Shown here: piece by piece, positions 6,192 through 12,715 of the stretch
Position numbering within the stretch: the stretch's first letter is position 1
Layout: each line of letters opens with the position of its first letter
Assembly: GCA_041666465.1 (NCBI GenBank)
Contig: JBAYGX010000020.1
Coordinates: 1-16,197, forward strand
Direction: 5' to 3'
Origin: XYC2-FULL-41-22 sp041666465
Lineage (GTDB): Bacteria > Patescibacteriota > Gracilibacteria > UBA1369 > UBA12470
DNA length: 16,197 nucleotides
Program-made: the position numbers and the translations under genes
Notes under the pieces: model-generated
Seen by the model: the letters and a program-made list of their open reading frames with translations, nothing else
Databases searched by the model: none
Told to the model about the DNA's origin: nothing

Positions 6192-8924
6192 ATGTGTCAT
6201 CCTGGAGAAGGTGCTCACGGTGATCCTCAAAGTGTTATGTCTAAAACTCGTAATCCAGGGATTCGGCCTCCTATTACGGTTTCTCCGGGAGTTACATCTA
6301 GTCGATTAATGGCTGGTGGTAAGCCGATTGATGTTGATGCCGCTCCTCTCGCGAGAGAGGCTAGTAAAGTTAGTGGTGCTGCTTCTGCCGCTACTACGCT
6401 AGCTACTGTTGCGAAGCCCGCTACTACGACGCTAGCGACCACTGCGAAGCCAGCTCCCAAAGCTCCCGAAGCGCCGACTTATGAAGCTTTCAGACCTGTG
6501 ATTGCTTTTCTTGCCGGTGTTCCAAAAAATGCTGATGTTGTTGCGAGATTGGCAGTTGGTCATGGTTTTTTTGATAAGGCTATCCTTTTGCAGAAAATAC
6601 CTGTCGGAGGAATAAGAGACGAGGGGTTGGTTTCTTTTTGTAAGATGGTTGGTTATACTGCCGATATTCCGACTCCAATCGATACGAAAGCGAGAGCTGA
6701 GATTGAAGGTTTGATTTTTGTTGATATTAATGTTGCCGTTAGGGATTTTATTTTAGATGAAGCTGTAAAAGCGCAAGCGGCGCGAGAAGAAGTTGCTCTT
6801 GCTGCGCAGCAAGAGCAGCAGAGATTGATGTTTGTGGCATTGGATAATGTTAATGGTCTTTCTGATGAAGAATTGATTGTTGTTATTGAAGGTCATGAAA
6901 TTGATTTTGCGGCTGTTGTCCTTGACTCACCGGAAGATGTTCATCAGTCTCCATGTCTTGAAATTCTTTTGCAGGCCGGAGGTTATAATCCCGATGTATG
7001 GACTTGCGATGATTCTTTTGTTGCAAAAGTTACTCCGATTTTGGTGAGATGTGCAGGTGTTGCTAAAGTGGTTTTGGATAGAGAGAGAGAAGAGGTGGTC
7101 AGTGGTATTCTTGGTTTTTTGGCCGGAGATTTAGATAAAGTTGGATATGCGAGAGCTAATGGAGCTGTTCTTGCGTTATTTGATTCTAGTATGTTTGAGT
7201 GTAATGAAGGTTATCGTGTGGATGCTGTGGATTTCACCTTGCGAGGTCTTGGATACACTGGTGATTCAGTTGTCATTGATGATCCTCGAGTTTCAGAGGT
7301 TGTTGGAAGGTTAATGGTTGAGTTAAGAGTTTTAAGCGCTGAGGTAAAGATTATTGATGCGTTGTCTGGATTTTTTGGTTCAGAAATCCCCGATGCTCAA
7401 TTGAGGAGAGTTGCGAGTGAGCATCCGGATGAAATTATTGGATTTGATACTACTGGTGGTGATGCAGATAGAGTTGACGCTGTTAGAAAGTTAGCCGGAT
7501 GGTTTAATTTCCCTCTTGGAGATGTTACGGATTTGTCCTTGTCCGGAGTGCGGAATGTTGAAGTTTGTGTTGATCTTTTGGTTGGAACTGTTGATGCGAT
7601 TGAGAATGAAAAAAAACTTGAGGGTAAAGCGAATGCCGTTCGTGACCAGCTAGGAGCTGTGTCTGATGATGATAGAGAAGTATTGGCTGGTTTGCATGAA
7701 GAGAGGTTGATAGATATTGCAGAGGGGTCTAATCAAATTGAGGATTGTTTCTCTTTTGTAAAAGAGGCTGATGTGTCGGAAGCGCTTATTGGTTTTACCG
7801 ACACCTCCAATGTGGATGTTAGAGAGTTTTTTCGCGATTTGTTGCAGAGGGCCAGAAATATAAAGGCGGCGAGAGAAAAAGCTGAAAAAATGCAGGTGAT
7901 TGTTGGGCAGTTGGATGCCGTGACTGAGGTCGATAGGGATCGGTTGGCTGGTGAATATCAAAAAGGGTTGATGTTGCTTACAGAAGAACGACTGGGTTCA
8001 GATGCCGGGGAAGGGTTTGAGTTTGTGATGTCTTCAGCGGCTATTGATAGGGAGTTGAGAACCAATTCTTTTAGAACCGAAGGTTTGGTTATTGGAGCCG
8101 TTAAGAGACTTGTTGGCGATTTGCATAATAGGGCTGTTGCAAAAAATGCCGAGGGAAAAGATGCAAAGGTTGAAGAGATTAGGGCTGGTATTGTAGCTGC
8201 TCGCGGATGGCTCCCTTCTATAGCTGGTTCGTATGCAGATGAATTGAAATCCTTTGATCAGGCCGGTTTCACTAGTCATCCTGATGCTGGGGTTGATCTT
8301 TTTATGAGTATGGCTGCAATGGATTCTGGTTGGAGAGATGATATTTTGGGATCTTCCGAGTCCCTTGATCTTGTTAGAGATACATTGATCGATTTGAAAA
8401 AAACGAGTGAGAAATCTTCTGTGGTAGAGGGAGTTAGCGCTCCTGTCGTCCCCGAAAGAGAAGGTAAGCGTCGTATTGTGAGAGGAGTACCGGGAACTCT
8501 TCCGGATGTTATAGACAGTACGGCCGATAGGGTTGCTCGTGCTGTAGGTGGACCTCGTCGTGAGGTAGCAAGTAATCCCACTCGTATTGAAGCTCTGGAT
8601 TTTAAAAAACTGAACATAATAAATGATATCATGGCAAGAATGGGAAGAATAAAGCGTAAATCAGGGAAAGCTGATTCTGGTTGGGGTATGAATGTTACAA
8701 AAGCTTGTGATGAAGTTTTGTTGCTTTTGAGTGGTCGTGGATTTGGTATTAAGCATGGCATAGCTCACAACGCTTCAACATCTATTAAGCAGGCATATAT
8801 AGCTTCATTGTTTGCCGGACAGCCTGGTTTCCGAGGTTTGCCTGATTCTTTGACGCTTGATTACAGGACCGGAGAGCCTTTGTTGGCGTACCAACCATTG
8901 GTACCTGGAGAAGTTGTAAAATAA
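6192..8924 (+). CDS. Orphan multi-module protein (910 aa)
   Basis: I do not recognise this protein. The start ATG 6192 fits the promoter; ATG 6237 (MSKTRNPG) is an alternative that removes a His/Gly-rich leader of 15 residues. The order is an N-terminal tail (1-66), an Ala/Thr/Lys/Pro linker (67-96), about seven divergent helical modules (97-737), a charged Pro/Val linker (738-800), and a C-terminal domain (about 801-910) with a KRKSGK basic patch and an SGRGFGIKHGIAHN segment. No signal peptide or membrane helix is seen, so it is probably cytoplasmic. A charged Ala/Glu/Gln stretch near 190-212 may be a short coiled coil. It follows the giant orphan on the same strand, and their modules have almost the same period. 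A scaffold or interaction role is only a guess; no catalytic motif is visible. Confidence 0.85.
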   Translation: MCHPGEGAHGDPQSVMSKTRNPGIRPPITVSPGVTSSRLMAGGKPIDVDAAPLAREASKVSGAASAATTLATVAKPATTTLATTAKPAPKAPEAPTYEAFRPVIAFLAGVPKNADVVARLAVGHGFFDKAILLQKIPVGGIRDEGLVSFCKMVGYTADIPTPIDTKARAEIEGLIFVDINVAVRDFILDEAVKAQAAREEVALAAQQEQQRLMFVALDNVNGLSDEELIVVIEGHEIDFAAVVLDSPEDVHQSPCLEILLQAGGYNPDVWTCDDSFVAKVTPILVRCAGVAKVVLDREREEVVSGILGFLAGDLDKVGYARANGAVLALFDSSMFECNEGYRVDAVDFTLRGLGYTGDSVVIDDPRVSEVVGRLMVELRVLSAEVKIIDALSGFFGSEIPDAQLRRVASEHPDEIIGFDTTGGDADRVDAVRKLAGWFNFPLGDVTDLSLSGVRNVEVCVDLLVGTVDAIENEKKLEGKANAVRDQLGAVSDDDREVLAGLHEERLIDIAEGSNQIEDCFSFVKEADVSEALIGFTDTSNVDVREFFRDLLQRARNIKAAREKAEKMQVIVGQLDAVTEVDRDRLAGEYQKGLMLLTEERLGSDAGEGFEFVMSSAAIDRELRTNSFRTEGLVIGAVKRLVGDLHNRAVAKNAEGKDAKVEEIRAGIVAARGWLPSIAGSYADELKSFDQAGFTSHPDAGVDLFMSMAAMDSGWRDDILGSSESLDLVRDTLIDLKKTSEKSSVVEGVSAPVVPEREGKRRIVRGVPGTLPDVIDSTADRVARAVGGPRREVASNPTRIEALDFKKLNIINDIMARMGRIKRKSGKADSGWGMNVTKACDEVLLLLSGRGFGIKHGIAHNASTSIKQAYIASLFAGQPGFRGLPDSLTLDYRTGEPLLAYQPLVPGEVVK
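6390..6452 (+). repeat. Imperfect 30/33-bp direct repeat in a linker-coding region
   Basis: Copy one (6390-6419) encodes ATTLATVAKP and copy two (6420-6452) encodes ATTTLATTAKP; the second has one extra codon. An Ala/Pro-rich tail (APKAPEAP) follows. This is an unstructured, expandable linker between the N-terminal tail and the first module. The 12-mer AGGCTAGTAAAG, also found in the edge repeats, sits just upstream at 6358-6369. Confidence 0.75.
6480..8402 (+). repeat. About seven divergent protein modules in the 910-aa gene
   Basis: A recurrent pattern is visible: a leading helix, a variable D/E-rich turn, then a hydrophobic F/L-x2-(A/G)-x-(G)-Y/F step, a D/S-rich turn and an amphipathic helix ending near a basic or Val-rich segment. 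The hydrophobic step falls near residues 154, 265, 355, 438, 525, 614 and 706. Spacings are 83-92 residues except the first, 110, which contains the Ala/Gln-rich insert at 190-212. The modules are too divergent to show repeats in DNA, so this is old duplication. The assignment is by eye; module 4 is the weakest. Confidence 0.55.
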
Positions 8925-8931
8925 TAATTCT

Positions 8932-8960
8932 TTGAACGACTTCCTCTTATTTGTTACTAT
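8932..8960 (+). promoter_or_regulatory. Extended -10 promoter of asnS
   Basis: TTGAAC (8932-8937) is separated by 17 bp from TACTAT (8955-8960), which has TG at 8952-8953, an extended -10. Predicted start near 8967 leaves a leader of about 23 nt without a Shine-Dalgarno sequence. The layout matches the promoters before the giant gene and the 142-aa gene. Confidence 0.55.
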
Positions 8961-8989
8961 CTCATGCGTAATCAATTAATTTTACGCTT

Positions 8990-10285
8990 ATGGTAACTTG
9001 TATCTCAAAACTTGCTTCTTTTGTTGGCAAAGAAGTGACTATCCAAGGATGGATGTATAACAAACGAGGAAGTGGCAAGATTTTTTTCCTTCAACTCCGT
9101 GACGGTAGTGGATTTGCGCAAGCTGTCGTATCCGCCTCGGCGGTTTCTGCCGAAGTTATGGCTAAGGCTGAGAAGTTGCAGATGGAATCTTCTTGCAAGG
9201 TGACAGGTACGGTTACCAAACATCCGAAGTTCGATGATGTTTTTGAATTGCAGGTTACAGATATTGAGATTGTTCAGATCCCGCCGGAGGATTATCCGAT
9301 TGCCAAGAAAGAACATGGACCGGATTTTCTTCTCGACAACAGGCATTTGTGGCTTAGGTCCGGTAAACAGTGGGCGATTCAGAGGATTCGCGATACGATT
9401 ATTTCCGCGATTTATGACTATTTCCATCAGGAGAATTTTATCAAAATAGATACTCCGATTCTTACTCCAAATGCGTGTGAAGGGGCGACGACGCTTTTTG
9501 AGATAAATTATTTTGACGAGGATACGGTTTATCTTTCACAATCCGGTCAATTGTATCTTGAGGCGGCTGTCATGTCTGTCGGGCGCGCTTTTGATTTCGG
9601 TCCGGTTTTTCGTGCCGAGAAAAGTAAGACCAAGAGGCATCTTACCGAGTTCTGGATGATGGATGCCGAGGCTGCGTTTGTTGAGCATGAGGATAATCTC
9701 AAGATGCAGGAAAATATGGTTGTTTTTATAGTTGAGAGATGTCTTGAGAGATGTGCGCGCGAGTTGAAGATTCTTGAGAGAAATATAGAGCCTTTGAAAA
9801 AAATTAAAGCGCCTTTCAAGAGGTTAACTTATACCGAGGCGATTAAATTTCTTAACGAAAAAGGTTCGGATATTAAATTCGGAGAAGATCTTGGAAATGA
9901 TGACGAAGTGACGCTGACGCGCGATAGCGATGTGCCGGTTTTTATTCACAAATGGCCAAAATCGATTAAGCCGTTTTATATGAAGGTTGATCCGGAAAAT
10001 CCAGAATTGGTGTTGAATGACGATATGATTGGGACGGAAGGATCCGGTGAGTTAATCGGTGGATCGCAAAGAGAGGACAATTATGATGTTTTGAAGGCGG
10101 CTGTTGAGAAGGAAGGTTTAAAAGGACCGGAATATCAGTGGTATCTCGATTTGCGTAAATATGGAGGTGTTCCTCATAGTGGATTCGGACTTGGGCTTGA
10201 AAGAATGGTTCGTTTCGTTTGCGGGATTGAGCATATCAGAGAGACGATTCCGTTCCCGAGGATGTTGAGTAGGTGCAGGCCGTGA
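8990..10285 (+). CDS. asnS: Asparaginyl-tRNA synthetase
   Basis: The enzyme activates asparagine with ATP and charges tRNA-Asn in the cytoplasm. At 431 aa it has the compact class IIb layout. An N-terminal anticodon-binding OB fold (about 1-100, with VTIQGWMYNKRGSG) is followed by motif 1 (about 137-160, ending TPILTP), motif 2 (207-226: FRAEKSKTKRHLTEFW), the ATP/amino-acid loop GSGELIGGSQRE (351-362), and motif 3 GFGLGLERMVRFV (398-410), then IPFPR. RHLTEFW, GGSQRE and the closing IPFPR are typical of AsnRS, not AspRS. The ATG 8990 fits the promoter and the OB-fold start. The TGA stop falls a few residues after IPFPR, as in the family, so TGA is a true stop. The gene stands alone between two orphans. 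Confidence 0.95.
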   Translation: MVTCISKLASFVGKEVTIQGWMYNKRGSGKIFFLQLRDGSGFAQAVVSASAVSAEVMAKAEKLQMESSCKVTGTVTKHPKFDDVFELQVTDIEIVQIPPEDYPIAKKEHGPDFLLDNRHLWLRSGKQWAIQRIRDTIISAIYDYFHQENFIKIDTPILTPNACEGATTLFEINYFDEDTVYLSQSGQLYLEAAVMSVGRAFDFGPVFRAEKSKTKRHLTEFWMMDAEAAFVEHEDNLKMQENMVVFIVERCLERCARELKILERNIEPLKKIKAPFKRLTYTEAIKFLNEKGSDIKFGEDLGNDDEVTLTRDSDVPVFIHKWPKSIKPFYMKVDPENPELVLNDDMIGTEGSGELIGGSQREDNYDVLKAAVEKEGLKGPEYQWYLDLRKYGGVPHSGFGLGLERMVRFVCGIEHIRETIPFPRMLSRCRP

Positions 10286-10406
10286 TGGGGAAGTATGAAG
10301 AAGTGGAAGAAGTTGCAGAAGTGACATAGTGAAAGAGAGCAAGACACAAGACACAGATAGCAGAGGAAGGCATGTTTTGTTTCGCGTAAGTTGATAGCTC
10401 GCCCGA
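10286..10406. other. Purine-rich intergenic tract after asnS
   Basis: The first 90 bases are dominated by short GAAG/AGAA runs on the plus strand, similar in texture to the left-edge repeat but without its 55-bp period. No hairpin followed by U residues is visible, so the asnS transcript has no obvious intrinsic terminator here. No open frame of convincing length is seen. Confidence 0.45.
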
Positions 10407-10435
10407 TTGACGCGTCCGGTGTTTTGTGTTACGGT
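10407..10435 (+). promoter_or_regulatory. Putative extended -10 promoter of the 142-aa gene
   Basis: TTGACG (10407-10412, 5 of 6) is followed after 17 bp by TACGGT (10430-10435, only 3 of 6), which is supported by TG at 10427-10428. The spacing and the TGTTAC core copy the asnS promoter. Start would be near 10442, leaving about 17 nt of leader without a Shine-Dalgarno sequence. Confidence 0.45.
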
Positions 10436-10458
10436 GAGTCGGCTTTTTAAACTTTTTT

Positions 10459-10887
10459 ATGGGGCTAAATGATTATCGAGAGAGTATCCCTGTTAAAATA
10501 GGTCCTGTTTCAATGCCGTATTTTGAAAAAAAACTTAAGGAATTTGGAGATTTATTGATGAATTCTGATTTTGCACATTTTGTTAATGTTATAGCTTATT
10601 GGCACGATGATTTTTATAGATTTTTTCTTTTTGAAACCTTCAGGCGTACAGAATTTAATGCCTATAGGGGCTGGAAGCGTAATCAACCTGGAGATGATAA
10701 GGATAAAGATGATCATGTGTGTTGTCTTACAGATTCATGGGATCGATTACCTTCAGAGCCATGTATTAAGTATTTGAGATTGAAGTGTTCACATTTCATG
10801 ATGGAAATCGAAAACAATGTATCTCTTTATCCTTTGCGTTCTGCTGCGCAAATGTTTTTGGGCTTTTTGGCTCAATTTGATAAGTAG
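10459..10887 (+). CDS. Small orphan protein (142 aa)
   Basis: I do not recognise the family. The protein has no signal peptide or membrane helix. It is rich in aromatic residues in its middle (YWHDDFYRFFLFETF, about 47-61), followed by an acidic, probably exposed loop (GDDKDKDD, about 78-85) with an adjacent Cys pair, and a hydrophobic C-terminal helix (AAQMFLGFLAQF). The start is supported by a promoter of the same design as asnS and by an AT-rich leader. The final codons overlap the 3' end of nth on the opposite strand by 16 nt. Codon choice, heavy in T-ending codons, resembles the two large orphans more than asnS. It could be a real accessory gene of the same set, but only proximity suggests that. 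Confidence 0.65.
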   Translation: MGLNDYRESIPVKIGPVSMPYFEKKLKEFGDLLMNSDFAHFVNVIAYWHDDFYRFFLFETFRRTEFNAYRGWKRNQPGDDKDKDDHVCCLTDSWDRLPSEPCIKYLRLKCSHFMMEIENNVSLYPLRSAAQMFLGFLAQFDK

Positions 10888-11489
10888 TATTTGCAGAGAT
10901 TTCTCAATTTGCACTTCTTACAGATCGGCTTCCTAGCCCTACAAGTTTCTCTTCCGTGAAAAATCATTTGTAGATGCAGGTCGTGCCAGTATCGCTGCGG
11001 TATTTTTGACTTGAGGCATTTTTCGGTTTGTTCCGGTGTTTTTGTCGTGCAGATGCCTAGGCGGTTTGCAACTCTGTGTATGTGTGTGTCGACCGGAAAG
11101 GCAGGCTTGTTCCAGATCCGAGAGAGAATTACTTGTGCGGTTTTTTGACCGACTCCCGGGAGAGTTTCCAGTTCCGATTGCGTTTGTGGAATTTTGCCGT
11201 TGAAGTTTTTAATTAAAATTTCGCATGTCGCGATTATGTTTCGAGATTTTGTATTAAATAATCCGCAAGGTTTGATTATTTGTGCAAGTTTTTTTTGTCC
11301 GAGAGTTCGAATTTTCTCCGGTGTGTTTGCTTGTTTAAACAGATTGCTTGTAACAAGATTCACTTTTTTATCTGTGCATTGCGCGGAAAGAATTACCGCA
11401 ATCAGGCATTCGAAAGGGGAGGTCCATTTGAGGGTTGGAGTCGGGTGCGGGTAAAGTTGTGCCAGGATTTTTATAAATTTATTTTCCAT
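10872..11489 (-). CDS. nth: Endonuclease III, DNA glycosylase/AP lyase
   Basis: The enzyme removes oxidised pyrimidines and cleaves the resulting abasic site in base excision repair. At 205 aa it is full length for the family. The helix-hairpin-helix LPGVGQKTAQVIL (110-122) carries the catalytic lysine K116, and VDTHIHRVANRLG carries the catalytic aspartate D134. The C-terminal 4Fe-4S loop is intact with Cys183, 190, 193 and 199 in C-x6-C-x2-C-x5-C spacing. The gene diverges from nfo with 21 bp between the upstream ATGs (36 bp to the preferred nfo start), so the two repair genes share one short promoter region. Its 3' end overlaps the 142-aa gene. Its coding strand is unusually A/C rich, because the plus strand keeps a G/T bias here. 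Confidence 0.95.
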   Translation of the reverse strand: MENKFIKILAQLYPHPTPTLKWTSPFECLIAVILSAQCTDKKVNLVTSNLFKQANTPEKIRTLGQKKLAQIIKPCGLFNTKSRNIIATCEILIKNFNGKIPQTQSELETLPGVGQKTAQVILSRIWNKPAFPVDTHIHRVANRLGICTTKTPEQTEKCLKSKIPQRYWHDLHLQMIFHGRETCRARKPICKKCKLRNLCKYYLSN

Positions 11490-11525
11490 GGTATAAAAAG
11501 TTTATCGTAAATGTTATTAATTGTC
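11490..11525. promoter_or_regulatory. Shared divergent nth/nfo start region
   Basis: Only 21 bp separate ATG 11489 (minus) from ATG 11511 (plus). TATAAA at 11492-11497 could be the -10 for nfo, with transcription starting near 11504. The nth -10 would have to lie within or just beyond the first nfo codons. No good -35 is visible for either, and no operator-like dyad. The two promoters must overlap, so transcription of the two genes is likely to be interdependent. Confidence 0.35.
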
Positions 11526-12362
11526 ATGACGCTTATTTTCGGTGCTCACATGTCGATTTCTGGTGGGTTTGTCGGTGCGCTTAAGGAAGCTCATGCCTCT
11601 TTGGGCGCGAATGCCATGCAGATTTTTATGAAGAGTCCGCGTGGACGAGCAGTCACGAAACTTACGCGAGAAGAGGCGAATGAGTTTAAAGATTATGCTC
11701 GAAAAATAGATTTTAAATTTACAGTTGCGCATTGTTCCTACCTACTTAATTTCGCGAAGCCGGGTGCCGAGTGGGCATTACAATCTCTGGTTGATGATCT
11801 GAAAGGGGTCGAAATGCTTGGCGGAAAAGGTGTAGTTTTGCATGTCGGGAAATCGCTTGAATTATCGCATTCCGAGGCCATAAATTTTTTAATAAAAAAT
11901 CTAAAAAAAGTTCTTAAAGAAACAGATGGTCTTAATGCAAAAATCATTCTTGAAAATACTGCCGGGCAGGGGACTGAAATGGGGAGAAGTTTTGAGGAGC
12001 TTTTTGAGATTTATGAGGTACTTGGTAAGGATAAGAGAGTCGGTTTTTGCCTCGACACATGCCATTCTTGGGCATGGGGATATGACTGGACTCGACCGGA
12101 GTTGGTGTTTAAGGGATTTGATCGAATTTTAGATTTAAAAAATCTTGATCTCATACATTTCAATGATGCGATGAAAGTTCGCGGTTCGCGAGTTGATCGT
12201 CATGCGAATTTGGGAGATGGAGAGATAGGTGAGAAGGCTCTAGCGGAAATTGCTAAATTTGCATGTAAAAATTCAATTCCGATTATCCTCGAAACGCCGG
12301 AAACCAAAGGCAAAACACACAAAGATGATATTGCCGTTCTTCAGGGATTTTTAAGCGCGTAA
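11526..12362 (+). CDS. nfo: Endonuclease IV, AP endonuclease
   Basis: This trinuclear-zinc AP endonuclease cuts 5' to abasic sites and trims blocked 3' ends in base excision repair. I chose ATG 11526, giving MTLIFGAHMS, because the family starts a few residues before GAHxS; ATG 11511 adds five residues and is possible. Counting from 11511, every metal ligand is present: H74 (in VAHCSYLLN), H111 (VLHVG), E148 (LENTAGQG), D182 and H185 (CLDTCH), H216 (IHFND), D229 and H231 (DRH), and E261 (ILETP). The length fits the family. It pairs divergently with nth, giving an adjacent glycosylase/AP-lyase and AP endonuclease. Its stop lies inside the 3' end of the minus-strand FtsL-like gene (22-nt overlap). 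Confidence 0.95.
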   Translation: MTLIFGAHMSISGGFVGALKEAHASLGANAMQIFMKSPRGRAVTKLTREEANEFKDYARKIDFKFTVAHCSYLLNFAKPGAEWALQSLVDDLKGVEMLGGKGVVLHVGKSLELSHSEAINFLIKNLKKVLKETDGLNAKIILENTAGQGTEMGRSFEELFEIYEVLGKDKRVGFCLDTCHSWAWGYDWTRPELVFKGFDRILDLKNLDLIHFNDAMKVRGSRVDRHANLGDGEIGEKALAEIAKFACKNSIPIILETPETKGKTHKDDIAVLQGFLSA

Positions 12363-12715
12363 TCATTTTCGTTTCCCATGAAACTTAAGTTTTCACTTGG
12401 ATCTTCCATATTTTCAATCTGTGATTCTTCGGCAAGGTTTGTTAAGGATTGAGCATCCAATAGTTTTGTATCCAGGTCTCTTGCTTCCGCCGTTAACTCT
12501 TCATAGTTGTTTTGCAGCTCTTTCAATAAATATCCTTTTGCGGCTTTTTGACTTGAAACATATAGGTAACCCAGTACGCAAACGATTAGCATTACGGAAA
12601 GAGTTCCCATTAATAAGAAATAGGTTGAACGGATGTCTTCGGAAAGCAGGCGTGGTCGACTCTCTGTTAGTATATTCGATTTGGTTTTTTGATGTCCGTA
12701 ATAATACTTATTCAT
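12341..12715 (-). CDS. Single-pass membrane coiled-coil protein, FtsL/FtsB-like
   Basis: This 124-aa protein has a basic cytoplasmic N-terminus (1-31), one transmembrane helix (about 32-54), a probable extracytoplasmic coiled coil (about 56-95) and a short acidic tail. This layout is that of the divisome proteins FtsL, FtsB and DivIC, and SLTNLAEESQIENM resembles the stretch after the coiled coil in that group. The match is by architecture only, since these families conserve little sequence. It starts inside the end of the SLH-RlpA gene through an ATGAATAA overlap of 8 nt, so translation is probably coupled. RlpA-type proteins act at the septum, which supports a division role. It could also be another bitopic envelope protein. 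The TGA stop overlaps nfo. Confidence 0.6.
   Translation of the reverse strand: MNKYYYGHQKTKSNILTESRPRLLSEDIRSTYFLLMGTLSVMLIVCVLGYLYVSSQKAAKGYLLKELQNNYEELTAEARDLDTKLLDAQSLTNLAEESQIENMEDPSENLSFMGNENDYALKNP

Noticed and set aside
8276..8761. 161-codon open frame on the minus strand inside the 910-aa gene
   Set aside because: It is antisense to a long coding frame, is rich in Ser/Arg/Pro as expected from reversed G/T-rich codons, and has no recognisable domain or promoter.
297..8924. Secreted adhesins or surface proteins
   Set aside because: Neither large protein has a signal peptide, transmembrane helix, Ig-like/cadherin repeats or a sorting motif.
9005..9427. 140-codon minus-strand frame opposite asnS
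   Set aside because: asnS is certain on the plus strand with all class II motifs; the antisense product resembles nothing.
10283..10285. TGA read as glycine (Gracilibacteria-type code)
   Set aside because: asnS, nth, rnpA and the FtsL-like gene all end in TGA at the expected family length, so TGA is a stop.
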